DNA of 32,000 nucleotides from NCBI GenBank assembly GCA_009776725.1, contig WRNE01000021.1, positions 1 through 32,000 of the forward strand, given 5' to 3'. The notes under the pieces are model-generated. The model had not been told where the DNA came from and did not search any database. It worked only from the letters and a program-made list of their open reading frames with translations. Position 1 is the first letter of the stretch; each line of letters starts with the position of its first letter. The translations under genes were made by a program, and so were the position numbers. This DNA is from Coriobacteriia bacterium (GTDB lineage: Bacteria; Actinomycetota; Coriobacteriia; Coriobacteriales; UBA8131). Shown here piece by piece: positions 17,334 through 25,255 of this stretch.

Positions 17334-17735
17334 CTAAAAAATACGCTGCCAAATGACTCCACAAGCATAGGAGAACAAGTTTGCACAGACCGAGAAGAGC
17401 AGGGGGTGCTTGAAGCTTCGACCGTACTTCTTGTAATAGTAAGACTCTGTGATCACTGCCAGTACCTCAAGGATGGTTTTTGTCAGCACTAGATCAAACG
17501 ACGTGTAATAAGCCGCCAGCCAATAAGTTAGTACTACTGCAGGATTGGTGATGATGTTGACTAGTAATACTAGGTAAAGGTCATGCTTGTCCCTCTTTTC
17601 CAGCAGTGCCAGCCTATTGAACGGGACAGCTGTGCTTAACAGGCTTGCTAAATGATAAAAACCCGCCTCTAAAACCAGTGTCAGGAGCAAGGACACTGCC
17701 AGAGCGTATATCAATGCAACCCCGATTATCTTCAA
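17334..17735 (-). CDS. Four-TM membrane protein of unknown function with unusual start
   Basis: 133 residues, mostly hydrophobic, with about four membrane segments and a conserved-looking acidic/aromatic loop (EVLAVITESYYYKKYGR). No family is recognised with confidence. There is no ATG or well-placed GTG: the in-frame TTG at 17735 lies one base after AGGAGG, too close for normal initiation, while ATA at 17729 sits seven bases after it. An upstream in-frame TGA excludes a longer form. It is divergent from the cobalamin riboswitch about 150 bases away, so it may have a related role, but that is only position. Confidence 0.6.
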   Translation of the reverse strand: MKIIGVALIYALAVSLLLTLVLEAGFYHLASLLSTAVPFNRLALLEKRDKHDLYLVLLVNIITNPAVVLTYWLAAYYTSFDLVLTKTILEVLAVITESYYYKKYGRSFKHPLLFSVCANLFSYACGVIWQRIF

Positions 17736-17883
17736 GCCTCCTAATCAGCTGAACGGTTGGCTGGCAAGGACTTTGACTATATGCTTGCCGACTAATATAG
17801 CAGCGGCATACCTTGCCACTCTTCCGGGCTCGAAGCCTTAACAGCCCTTACCGACACAATAGTACAAATCCGTATTTTTGATA

Positions 17884-17912
17884 TTGCGTCATTGCATGGG
17901 GATTGCTAACAT
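17884..17912 (+). promoter_or_regulatory. Candidate promoter of the cobalamin transport operon
   Basis: TTGCGT (17884-17889), 17-base spacer, TAACAT (17907-17912), placed just upstream of the riboswitch aptamer. Matches to consensus are partial. Confidence 0.35.
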
Positions 17913-17914
17913 AT

Positions 17915-18080
17915 GATACGTTATCATCTCGGTATAGGGGAAGCAGGTGCAAGTCCTGCACGGTGCCGCCACTGTGAGCGAGTCGCGAAGTCAGATGACC
18001 GAACGGGATGAGGTTGAAAGGCAACGAGCTATTGCCAGTCCAACCAGTGGTCGGCTTCGATCACACAACACGGAAAAACG
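17915..18080 (+). promoter_or_regulatory. Cobalamin riboswitch aptamer
   Basis: Core elements of the adenosylcobalamin-type aptamer are present in order: GGGGAAGCAGGTGCAAGTCC (17937-17956), GCCGCCACTGTGA (about 17965-17977) and AGTCAGATGACC (about 17989-18000), followed by further paired segments up to about 18075. It precedes a terminator hairpin and a DUF4430 lipoprotein/ECF transporter operon, a typical setting for B12-repressed uptake. Exact boundaries are approximate. Confidence 0.9.
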
Positions 18081-18081
18081 G

Positions 18082-18118
18082 CCCGTGACGATTATAGTCA
18101 CGGGATTTCGTTTTTTTA
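18082..18118 (+). terminator. Riboswitch-controlled intrinsic terminator
   Basis: CCCGTGAC (18082-18089), loop ATTATA(G), GTCACGGG (18097-18104), followed by ATTTCG and a T7 run. It is the likely expression platform: bound cobalamin should favour this hairpin and stop transcription before the lipoprotein gene. Confidence 0.85.
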
Positions 18119-18172
18119 GAGCCTAAGTGTTAGCAGCCAAGCTGACGCATGGTTAACCAAGGAGGAGAAAAA

Positions 18173-18661
18173 ATGATTAAAAAGAGACAGACGAAGAAGA
18201 TGCTTGCCTTATTGTTGGCTGCTTGCCTGTTCGGGACCCTTGTGCTTGCGGGCTGCGGGACGACCAACAGCAACAACAATGGCGACAGTCAGGAAGCCGA
18301 GGCTTCGGCAACAGTTACCATCACGATCGACATCAGCGCCGCTGTCGACCTTGAGGACCCGACTGCCCTCGCCCTGGCTGACCTAAAGGGCGGTGCAACC
18401 TACACGGTCCATGTCGATATTGACGAGGAAGACACAATCCTAAGCGCTACCCAAGGGTCAAAAGACCTTGTTGTTGCAATACGATCAGCAAGTTGGGGTG
18501 ATTATGTCACCTCCATTGATGGATTAGAAGAAAACGCGGTAACCAACGAGTCCGGGTGGACGGTAACCCTCAATGGCGAGTCGCCGCAATACGGTGCTGA
18601 CCAGATCCCTGTCAAAGACGGAGATGTGATCGTTTGGATATATGTGACATCTTGGGAATAG
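18173..18661 (+). CDS. DUF4430 (transcobalamin-C-like) lipoprotein
   Basis: 162 residues from ATG at 18173, set by AAGGAGGAG (18159-18167); an upstream ATG at 18149 lacks such a site. A basic N-terminus, hydrophobic core and lipobox VLAGC (Cys28) make it a surface lipoprotein. A Ser/Asn/Glu-rich linker precedes a domain ending in SGWTVTLNGESPQYGADQIPV-KDGDVIVWIYV, the pattern of DUF4430, related to the C-terminal beta domain of eukaryotic transcobalamin and intrinsic factor. First gene after a cobalamin riboswitch and before an ECF transporter, it is probably a cobalamin- or corrinoid-capturing partner of that importer; binding itself is inferred. Confidence 0.82.
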   Translation: MIKKRQTKKMLALLLAACLFGTLVLAGCGTTNSNNNGDSQEAEASATVTITIDISAAVDLEDPTALALADLKGGATYTVHVDIDEEDTILSATQGSKDLVVAIRSASWGDYVTSIDGLEENAVTNESGWTVTLNGESPQYGADQIPVKDGDVIVWIYVTSWE

Positions 18662-18774
18662 TAGCACCAGCTTGGTCTTATCCCCATAAAAAGCGTCAAA
18701 TAGGCCTGCCTGAAGTAGGGCGAACGAGCCTTATACGTGAGCTTTAGCAACCGTGAGCGAGGACACATCACCGC

Positions 18775-19743
18775 ATGAAAGACCTGCATCCGCTGATATC
18801 GTTTAGCTTTTTTGTAGCCGTCATATCGCTGACCATGTGCGCTTCGCACCCCGTTTTAGCTGCACTTTCGTTGCTTGTGGCTTTGGCCTACCTGCTGATT
18901 CTAAAAGGCGGGCGAGCGGCTTTGCGTCTGCTTGGAATGTCGCTGTTGATCCTTGCTGTGATCACCGTTTTCAATGCGATATTCGTCCACCAGGGCTTTA
19001 CGCTGGTGTTTTACCTGTTCAAGAACCCCGTGACTTTAGAAGCCGTGCAGTATGGCATCTCGCTTGGCTGCATGCTCGCCGCTGTGCTGATGTGGTTCCA
19101 ATGCTATCAGGCCGTCGTCGGGTCCGACCGCTTCTTGGCCCTCTTTAGCTGGGTAATCCCGGTAACCACGATGATGGTCTCGATGATCTTTAACTTCATC
19201 CCCCAGGTACTGCATAAGTCGCAGCAGATCAATAATGCCCACAAGGCCTTTGCTTATGGGGAGAAGACCGGGCCCTTGCCTCCGGGCAACGTGCCTCAAG
19301 CAGCCACTCCTGCCCAAGCCGGGAGGTTTGGGACGGTAGAGCCGTCCGACGGGCCGGACTGGATGAGGCCGAGCAAGGGCTCATCGGTCCTGGCAAAGCT
19401 TAATTGGCCGGTCCGGCTGTCGTCGATACTGATGGGCTGGAGCATGGAGACCGGCCTGGCTACGGCTGCCTCCATGCGGGCCCGGGCCTACGGCTCGACG
19501 CGCAGGACGTCTTACCTTCCCTTGTATTGGACGCTACGCGACGGGGTGATGCTTGTGGTCACAGCGGTTCTGCTGGTCATTGCGATTATCGGCGAGTACC
19601 AGGTCGTCCAGGGCTTTCTCTTCTATCCCTTGATGAGCGCCCTTAGGGTCACTTGGGCCTATATACCCTATGTCTGTTTTATGGCTTTTCCACTCGTTTA
19701 CGAAGGGGGGATTCGTCTGAAATGGCAGCTATCGAAGTTTTAA
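18775..19743 (+). CDS. ecfT: ECF transporter transmembrane T component
   Basis: 322 residues with about five or six membrane segments in the N-terminal half and two near the C-terminus. The coupling-helix signature is SMRARAYGSTRR (about 232-243), which docks on the ATPases. EcfT links the ATPase pair to the substrate-binding S subunit in the membrane. Between membrane blocks lies a long Pro/Gly/Ala-rich cytoplasmic stretch (about 163-200: PLPPGNVPQAATPAQAG) that looks like an insertion. The gene overlaps the following ATPase gene by 22 bases, indicating coupling, and lies 113 bases after the lipoprotein gene. Confidence 0.9.
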   Translation: MKDLHPLISFSFFVAVISLTMCASHPVLAALSLLVALAYLLILKGGRAALRLLGMSLLILAVITVFNAIFVHQGFTLVFYLFKNPVTLEAVQYGISLGCMLAAVLMWFQCYQAVVGSDRFLALFSWVIPVTTMMVSMIFNFIPQVLHKSQQINNAHKAFAYGEKTGPLPPGNVPQAATPAQAGRFGTVEPSDGPDWMRPSKGSSVLAKLNWPVRLSSILMGWSMETGLATAASMRARAYGSTRRTSYLPLYWTLRDGVMLVVTAVLLVIAIIGEYQVVQGFLFYPLMSALRVTWAYIPYVCFMAFPLVYEGGIRLKWQLSKF

Positions 19744-21551
19744 ACTACTCTTTTAGCTACCCGGGGTTTGCTGTACCCGACGCTTCTATTCAATCTGGCA
19801 GAGACATGAGCAGAGCTCGGGCTGGCCAAACTAGTTCAGGAACGCCGTCCAGCAGTAGCAGTGCAGGTCAGCCTGCCGCCCAGCCATCGACTGGCGATCC
19901 CAGTACAGTCATGCCCTATGAGGCCTTGCGCAACATCAACCTGACCGTGGAGGAAGGCAGCTTTGCAGTCCTCGCCGGGATGACGGGAAGCGGCAAGACG
20001 ACACTGCTCACCAGCTTCAAGCCCGAGCTGGCCGCCCTCGGGAACCGAAGCGGGTCGATCAAGATATTCGGCGAGCAGCTACGGTACGACGAAACACAGA
20101 TCGCCGCCTCGTCCATCCAGGTCGGCTATGTGCTCCAAGACCCAGCCTCACAGATCGTCACGGACACGGTTTGGCACGAACTGGCCTTTGGGCTGGAGAA
20201 CCTAGGCACCTCCTTTGACGAGATGCACCGCCGCATTGCCGAGACCTCGAGTTTCTTTGGCATCACATCATGGTTCGAGAAGAGCACTAGCGAGCTGTCT
20301 GGCGGACAAAAACAACTGCTCAACTTGGCGGCGATCATGGTCATGCAGCCTCGGCTGCTGCTTTTGGACGAGCCGACCTCTCAGCTTGACCCCCTGGCGA
20401 CCAGGGAGTTCGTCAATGCCCTCTACCGAGTCAACCAGGAGCTTGGAGTCACCGTCGTGATGATCACCCACGACCTTGAAGAGGTAGCATCGCTTACTGA
20501 CCAGGTGATCTTTATCGCTGACAAGACGGTCGGTTTTTCGGGCAGCTTCCAGGACTTCATCGACAAATGCATAACCGACTACACCTATTACCTGCCTGCC
20601 TTGCCGTCGGCAACGCAGCTGGCGCACCTGGTCGAGCCTGATTTTCGCCCACTGCCGCTCACTGTCCGCGATGGGCGGGACTGGCTGATCCGCCGCTTGG
20701 CTTTTAATTCGCAGCTGGCAGGCCATAATGGCACGAGCACCCCGCCGCCTCCTGCCACCCCGCTGCCTCCCGCCACTCCGCTGGCTCCCGCCGCCCCGCA
20801 GCCTCCCGCTGCTCCGCCAGAGCTCCTGCTCCAAGCCAGACACATCTGGTTTGCCTATGCCCGTGAAGCCCCCCCGGTGCTAAAAGAGCTCTCCTTAGAG
20901 CTCTACTCCGGACGCATCAGCGGCATCGTCGGATCAAACGCCAGCGGCAAGTCGACCTTGCTGGCAATCCTCGCCGGCGTCCGCAAGCCGCAGCGCGGGA
21001 CGCTCAAACGCGCTGCCAACCTCGTCAGCTCGGCCCTGCCCCAAGACCCCAAGGCACTCTTCACGCAGGATAGTATGCTAGCAGAGTTACTCGACGACGG
21101 GCGCGGAGGCACCAACCAGCGCAGCGAGGTCGACTACTGGATAGACCGTCTAAGCCTCAACGGACTTGAGAACCGCCACCCCTACGACCTCTCGGGAGGC
21201 GAGCAGCAAAAACTGGCCTTGTCCAAGCTGTTGTTGGCGAAGCCGCAGCTTCTATTGCTGGACGAGCCGACCAAAGGGCTCGACGCCTTCACCAAGGCCG
21301 AGCTGATGGGCATCCTCCGCGACCTCGCCGACGACGGACACTCCATTGTCATTGTCAGCCACGACCTCGACTTCGTAGCAACAGTCGTCGACGAATGCAG
21401 CATGCTTTTCAACGGATCGTTGGTCGGCAGCGGGCCGGTCCACGAGTTCTTCTCTAAAAACATCTTCTACACCACCGTCATCTACCGCATCACCCGCGAG
21501 AGCCTGCCCAACTGTGTCCGCCTGGGAGACGTCTACAACTATGTCAAATAA
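19722..21551 (+). CDS. Fused double ATPase of an ECF transporter (EcfA-EcfA')
   Basis: 609 residues from ATG at 19722, preceded by GAAGGGGGG; the open frame extends 23 codons upstream but lacks a better start. Two complete ABC nucleotide-binding domains are joined. Domain 1: Walker A GMTGSGKTT (about 87-95), signature LSGGQ (about 192), Walker B LLLLDEPTSQLD. Domain 2: Walker A GSNASGKST (about 403-411), signature LSGGE (about 490), LLLLDEPTKGLD. A Pro/Ala linker (TPPPPATPLPPATPL, about 344-366) separates them. Domain 1 also has a 45-residue Ser/Gly/Ala-rich insert (about 22-66) just after its first strand, unusual for an ABC ATPase. It powers the importer; overlap with both neighbours supports one transcript. 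Confidence 0.92.
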   Translation: MAAIEVLNYSFSYPGFAVPDASIQSGRDMSRARAGQTSSGTPSSSSSAGQPAAQPSTGDPSTVMPYEALRNINLTVEEGSFAVLAGMTGSGKTTLLTSFKPELAALGNRSGSIKIFGEQLRYDETQIAASSIQVGYVLQDPASQIVTDTVWHELAFGLENLGTSFDEMHRRIAETSSFFGITSWFEKSTSELSGGQKQLLNLAAIMVMQPRLLLLDEPTSQLDPLATREFVNALYRVNQELGVTVVMITHDLEEVASLTDQVIFIADKTVGFSGSFQDFIDKCITDYTYYLPALPSATQLAHLVEPDFRPLPLTVRDGRDWLIRRLAFNSQLAGHNGTSTPPPPATPLPPATPLAPAAPQPPAAPPELLLQARHIWFAYAREAPPVLKELSLELYSGRISGIVGSNASGKSTLLAILAGVRKPQRGTLKRAANLVSSALPQDPKALFTQDSMLAELLDDGRGGTNQRSEVDYWIDRLSLNGLENRHPYDLSGGEQQKLALSKLLLAKPQLLLLDEPTKGLDAFTKAELMGILRDLADDGHSIVIVSHDLDFVATVVDECSMLFNGSLVGSGPVHEFFSKNIFYTTVIYRITRESLPNCVRLGDVYNYVK

Positions 21552-22314
21552 TCCTCATGTGGAGAAAACCTTGCCTGCGGCTCCTAGCCCCCCGGGCCCA
21601 CCCGCAGAGCCGCGCAGCCGCCTGTCGCGCATCCTGGATTGGCTGGAGCCCTTGCTGCTCATTGTGGTACCCGTGGTTCTAGCCGCTTCGATCATCTTTG
21701 AGTTCAAACAGACCGCTCTGCTCTCAGCAATGGTCGCCATGGTCGCCTTGCTGCCGTTCTTCCTGCGCTTCGAGAACACCAGTGTCAAGCCTCGGGACAT
21801 TATGCCGATCGTGGTCATGGCTGCCTTGGCTGTTGCCCTGCGCATTGTGATGACGCCTGTCTTTTACCTGTCGCCGGTCAGTGCAATGGTGATTATTTCC
21901 GGACTAGGCTTCGGCAAGCGCAGCGGTTTCATGACTGGGGCCCTAATAGCCATCGTCTCCAACCTGTTCTTGAGCCAGGGGCCATGGACGCCTTGGCAAA
22001 TGTACAACTGGGGCCTGATGGGCTATTTAGCAGGAGCGATAGCCGACAAGGAGTTCATGAAGAAACGTTGGCAAGTCTGTGTGTTTGGGGCCATCATGTC
22101 CCTTTTCTACAACGTGGTGATGGACACCTACTCGGCCTTCGGCTTCATGGGGGCCTCATCGTCACAAAGCATAGCAGCTGTCTACTTGGCAGGGCTTAGC
22201 TATGGGGCAAGCCATGTTTTCTCCACAGTTGTGTTCTTGTTCTTGATCTACAAGCCATGGATGCTCAAGTTTACACGGATCAAAGCCAAGTACGGCATCG
22301 GCGAGACTATCTAG
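21541..22314 (+). CDS. ECF transporter S component, probable cobalamin specificity
   Basis: 257 residues from ATG at 21541, which overlaps the ATPase stop by 11 bases (ATGTCAAATAA); GGGAGAC is 12 bases upstream. A Pro-rich N-terminal tail of about 30 residues is followed by roughly six or seven membrane helices, with the runs GFGKRSGFMTGALIAIVSN and PWTPWQMYNWGLMGYLAGA typical of group S components for larger ligands. Specificity for cobalamin is inferred from the riboswitch at the head of the operon and the DUF4430 lipoprotein; it resembles CbrT/CblT-type proteins by memory. Two copies of the TGTGGAGAA word lie in it (21558-21566 plus, 22219-22227 minus). Confidence 0.85.
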   Translation: MSNNPHVEKTLPAAPSPPGPPAEPRSRLSRILDWLEPLLLIVVPVVLAASIIFEFKQTALLSAMVAMVALLPFFLRFENTSVKPRDIMPIVVMAALAVALRIVMTPVFYLSPVSAMVIISGLGFGKRSGFMTGALIAIVSNLFLSQGPWTPWQMYNWGLMGYLAGAIADKEFMKKRWQVCVFGAIMSLFYNVVMDTYSAFGFMGASSSQSIAAVYLAGLSYGASHVFSTVVFLFLIYKPWMLKFTRIKAKYGIGETI

Positions 22315-23079
22315 TCTTTCTTCCTTCGCAACATTAATATGTGGATAAGAACGTGCCTGGTGCGTCCCAGGTTCTATAGCCGCTGTGTCCTAAGTTTACG
22401 GTTGGTACTGCGGATGATTTCAAGTGCCTGCCCATGTACGTCTTAAGGGGAGTAGGCCTCTGCCGGGTAGCAGCCCAAGGTCACCGATCAAAGGGTCCTC
22501 CAGCTTTACGACGCTCCCGAACCAAGCACTAGGTTTTGGCTTGACTCTATTAAAGAGTCTTAGCCATGAAGCAAAAAGCCTTCCATCAAAGCTAGCCTAC
22601 CTAAGCTCCCCACCTCTTTGAGTACCTGTACCGGAATGATTCCCTATACACTAGTATTATATTAATCTTTGCCTTCAACGTTATTTAAGGCTAAGTGCTA
22701 CAGAATTGCGGTAGGGTACACTTTTTTCTACCCTTGAAAAAGACTTTTTTGCAAAAGCCCTGGTTAGAAAATTGTCATACTTAAGTAACATAAATTTTTT
22801 CTCGAAAAAAGTGTACCCTACCGCAATTCTGTAGCACTTAGGGCTGAAAACGGCAATATTGTTTAAGTACATTATAACACTAGCATGCATAGAGAGGGCA
22901 CGCCAGCACCACGCCTCATGACCCAAGCGCCACACCCCAAGGTCCCTCCCGCACACATCACCCCAAGACCCCGCCCGCCTCCCACATTCACTATACTTAG
23001 CAATAAGCATGCCACTGCCAAAAAACCGATTGTCCTGGCAGGCAAAGGAGCATGTCTAACTCTTGGGGAGGTCAATAAT
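22315..23079. other. Intergenic region between the ECF operon and the UroD-like gene
   Basis: 765 bases without a convincing gene. It holds TGTGGATAA (22340-22348), a small CCTGG/CCAGG hairpin near 22355-22371 that may end the ECF transcript, element copy B (22691-22841), and a strongly C-rich, G-poor stretch (about 22921-22983). A minus-strand open frame at 22424-22597 encodes 57 residues between stops (ending LEDPLIGDLGLLPGRGLLPLRR) but has no start or ribosome binding site; it could be a gene remnant. Confidence 0.5.
22691..22841 (+). repeat. Dispersed ~150-bp palindromic element, copy B
   Basis: Perfect 38-bp inverted repeat: 22691-22728 (starts CTAAGTGCTACAGAATTGCG) is the exact complement of 22804-22841, around a 75-base centre. 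The centre matches copies A and C. The left flank (22652-22690) matches the flank of copy A in the same direction, although the centre of A is inverted relative to this one. Confidence 0.9.
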
Positions 23080-24321
23080 ATGAATGACTACAATCAGCGG
23101 GAGAAGCGGTTCTTAGACGCGGTGGCGCTTCATGAGCCAGACCGCGTGCCGATTATCGAGCCAAGCACCAACTCGTTTGCCTATTACCGTTGTGGTTACA
23201 CGATGGCGGAGGTTGTATACGACCTGGAAAAGACAAAGGATGCGATCAGAAGGTACCTGCGAGACCTCGACATCGATTCTGGCCACACCTTTGGCGGGAT
23301 CATGGAGGGGCAGGGCAAGATCAACGAAAAGGCCCAGACCAATGTCTATTACTGGCCCGGCATGCCCGGAAACGCCTTTGACGACAACCTCGTCCGGCAG
23401 TTCATAGAGTTCCCTTTGCTCCAAGACGAGGATGTCGAGCTGCTGGCCAGCGACATCACCGGCGCCTTGCTGACAAAGGCCTTGCCAAGCATGAGCACAC
23501 TGCTGGCACCACTGGCGCAGCTGGCCATAGAGTCGCTGGTCTATCCCAGCCCGAACCTCGATGCGCTAGCTATCGCTGCCAGCCAGCCCCCGGTAAAAGA
23601 GATGTTTAAGAACCTCGGCGAGCTAGGCGAGATGAAGGCCGAGTACAGCCGGCAGCAAAGCCAGTTCGCAGCCGAAGTTGAGGAGCTTGGCTACCCGGTG
23701 ATGTCGGCATTCAAGACGATCGTTGCCTTTGACTCCTACAGCGAGTACCTGCGCGGGACGATGGGCGCTGGTGCCGACTTGTACGACCATCCCGATATCG
23801 TCCAGTCCTACCTTGACCGGCACGTGAGGCTGGCTACTGCGGCGATCCGGGCGAACGCACAGCCTGACCGCCTGGTCACCATTCCCATGCACAAAGGCAT
23901 GGACGGACTGATGAGCGACGAGCACTACGCCTTGTACTACTGGCCCTACCTCATGCAACTGGTCAACGCCATCATCGATGTCGGCATGGTCCCCTACGTC
24001 TACACCGAAGGCCCCTACTACACCCGCCTGAAGTACCTCGAGCAGCTGCCACCCGGCAAATGCATCGTGCATATCGACGAGGTGGACATGGCAACAGCCA
24101 AGTCCGCCCTAAGCCACATCGCCTGCCTCTCGGGGAACTTCCCGGCCTACTCCCTCAACCACTCGACAAAACAGCAGGTCATCGACCAAGTCAAGGCGCT
24201 GCTCGACGTCTGCGCCTCCGGTGGCGGCTACATCTTCGACCTGGACAGCGGCCTGCACGACTACCCTCCTGAAAATGTCGAAGCCATGTTCGAAACGGTT
24301 AAGGAATACGGCGTGTACTAG
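23080..24321 (+). CDS. UroD/MtaA-family protein, putative corrinoid-related methyltransferase
   Basis: 413 residues from ATG at 23080, with GGGGAGG eight bases upstream; the frame is open further upstream through a C-rich leader that does not look coding. The fold family (uroporphyrinogen decarboxylase-like TIM barrel) is indicated by the start REKRFLDAVALHEPDRVPI, by the D-H-P-D (YDHPD, near 243) and YWPYL regions, and by SGNF followed by GGGYIFDLDSGLHD and PENVEAMF at the C-terminus. Methyltransferases such as MtaA use a zinc site of HxC plus a later Cys; the matching places here read YTEG (308-311) and DLDSG (about 387-391), so those ligands are absent. It also seems too divergent for true heme-pathway HemE. 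Its location beside the B12 importer supports, but does not prove, a corrinoid role. Confidence 0.75.
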   Translation: MNDYNQREKRFLDAVALHEPDRVPIIEPSTNSFAYYRCGYTMAEVVYDLEKTKDAIRRYLRDLDIDSGHTFGGIMEGQGKINEKAQTNVYYWPGMPGNAFDDNLVRQFIEFPLLQDEDVELLASDITGALLTKALPSMSTLLAPLAQLAIESLVYPSPNLDALAIAASQPPVKEMFKNLGELGEMKAEYSRQQSQFAAEVEELGYPVMSAFKTIVAFDSYSEYLRGTMGAGADLYDHPDIVQSYLDRHVRLATAAIRANAQPDRLVTIPMHKGMDGLMSDEHYALYYWPYLMQLVNAIIDVGMVPYVYTEGPYYTRLKYLEQLPPGKCIVHIDEVDMATAKSALSHIACLSGNFPAYSLNHSTKQQVIDQVKALLDVCASGGGYIFDLDSGLHDYPPENVEAMFETVKEYGVY

Positions 24322-24350
24322 GCCTCTTGCCCCTCAAACAAGCAAGGTAA

Positions 24351-24434
24351 TTATGTGGAGAAGCCCATGTTTAAGGCACCTCCGTGCCGCACTTGCCAGT
24401 TGGGTAGCACGACGCCATGGGTTTCTCCACATAA
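24351..24434. terminator. Inverted pair of the TGTGGAGAA word, likely bidirectional terminator
   Basis: TTATGTGGAGAAGCCCATG (24351-24369) matches the complement of 24416-24434 at 18 of 19 positions, around a 46-base spacer. It lies between two convergent genes (UroD-like and DUF2807), the usual place for a terminator, though no long T-run follows. Both arms are full copies of the window-wide motif. Confidence 0.55.
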
Positions 24435-24478
24435 AGGACAATGGGGGTGGGCGATTAAAGGCTCAGCTGAATGGGCCT

Positions 24479-25255
24479 TTAGTCGGCCTGCCTGATATCG
24501 ACCACTCCGGAGTCGTTGATGTCCAAAGCGGGGGTACCTCGGTACTCGATTTGTCCGGCCCCACTGGCGTTGATGCTCAATGACCCCGAGCAACTGACCT
24601 TGATACTGCCAAAGCCCGACAGATCGATGCTCGTCTCGCGTGTCTGGAGGGACAAGGCGTTGATCGTAGCAGCACCTGAAACGAGGATGTCAGCGGTGTC
24701 CGCTCTGCCGGAGAACGTGATATTGTCGCTTGCCCCAGTGATGTTTAGGTAGAGCTTGTCGACATCGAGCTCGGCTGTGGCGTTGGCTGCTCCTGAGACC
24801 CTTAAAGAAAAGGAGTCAGATGCAATAGTGTCGTGGGCGGTAAAGGTTCCAGCACCTGATATCGTGACCGCAACCAGGCTTGGAGTAGACACGGTAAGCA
24901 CCGGGGTCTCGTCAGACCATTGGAAATTCTTTGTCGAGTCGATATATAAGACCCCGTTTATCACTTTTATCTCGATATACTCGACAAGGTTAGGCTGGAT
25001 CCTCAAAGTGACAGTGTCTGAAGGCTGGGAGTAGTACTCGATGTCGCAAAAAATGCTCGAGCGGACCTCGTTGTATGTATCGACTTGGTAATTCATGTCT
25101 GTTGGCGTTCCCTCTCCGATTATCCCATCGGTCATCGATGGTACATTGACTGTAACACATGCGCTTGTCAAAGTGCAGGCAAGCAGGCAAGCGATAACTG
25201 ACAAAAACGACCGGACAGGCAGGTTTGCCCGGTTAGAGGCTCTCTTTATGCTCAT
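24479..25255 (-). CDS. DUF2807 (GIN domain) lipoprotein
   Basis: 258 residues. A basic N-terminus, hydrophobic segment and lipobox LTSAC (Cys33) predict a membrane-anchored surface lipoprotein. The rest is a right-handed beta-type repeat with VTISGAGTF, LRVSGAANATAEL, LNITGASDNITF and ILVSGAATI at regular spacing, typical of the head GIN/DUF2807 domain. Function of this family is not established; it often accompanies envelope-stress loci. The ATG overlaps the stop of the preceding permease gene (ATGA), so it is the last gene of the GntR-ABC operon. Confidence 0.88.
   Translation of the reverse strand: MSIKRASNRANLPVRSFLSVIACLLACTLTSACVTVNVPSMTDGIIGEGTPTDMNYQVDTYNEVRSSIFCDIEYYSQPSDTVTLRIQPNLVEYIEIKVINGVLYIDSTKNFQWSDETPVLTVSTPSLVAVTISGAGTFTAHDTIASDSFSLRVSGAANATAELDVDKLYLNITGASDNITFSGRADTADILVSGAATINALSLQTRETSIDLSGFGSIKVSCSGSLSINASGAGQIEYRGTPALDINDSGVVDIRQAD

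Noticed and set aside
22681..23010. Minus-strand open frame of 109 codons across element B
   Set aside because: It consists mainly of translated inverted repeat and G-rich leader; no ribosome binding site and no family resemblance.
22885..23079. 65-residue N-terminal extension of the UroD-like protein
   Set aside because: Pro/His/Arg-rich translation of the C-rich leader; ATG at 23080 has a good ribosome binding site and matches the usual family start.
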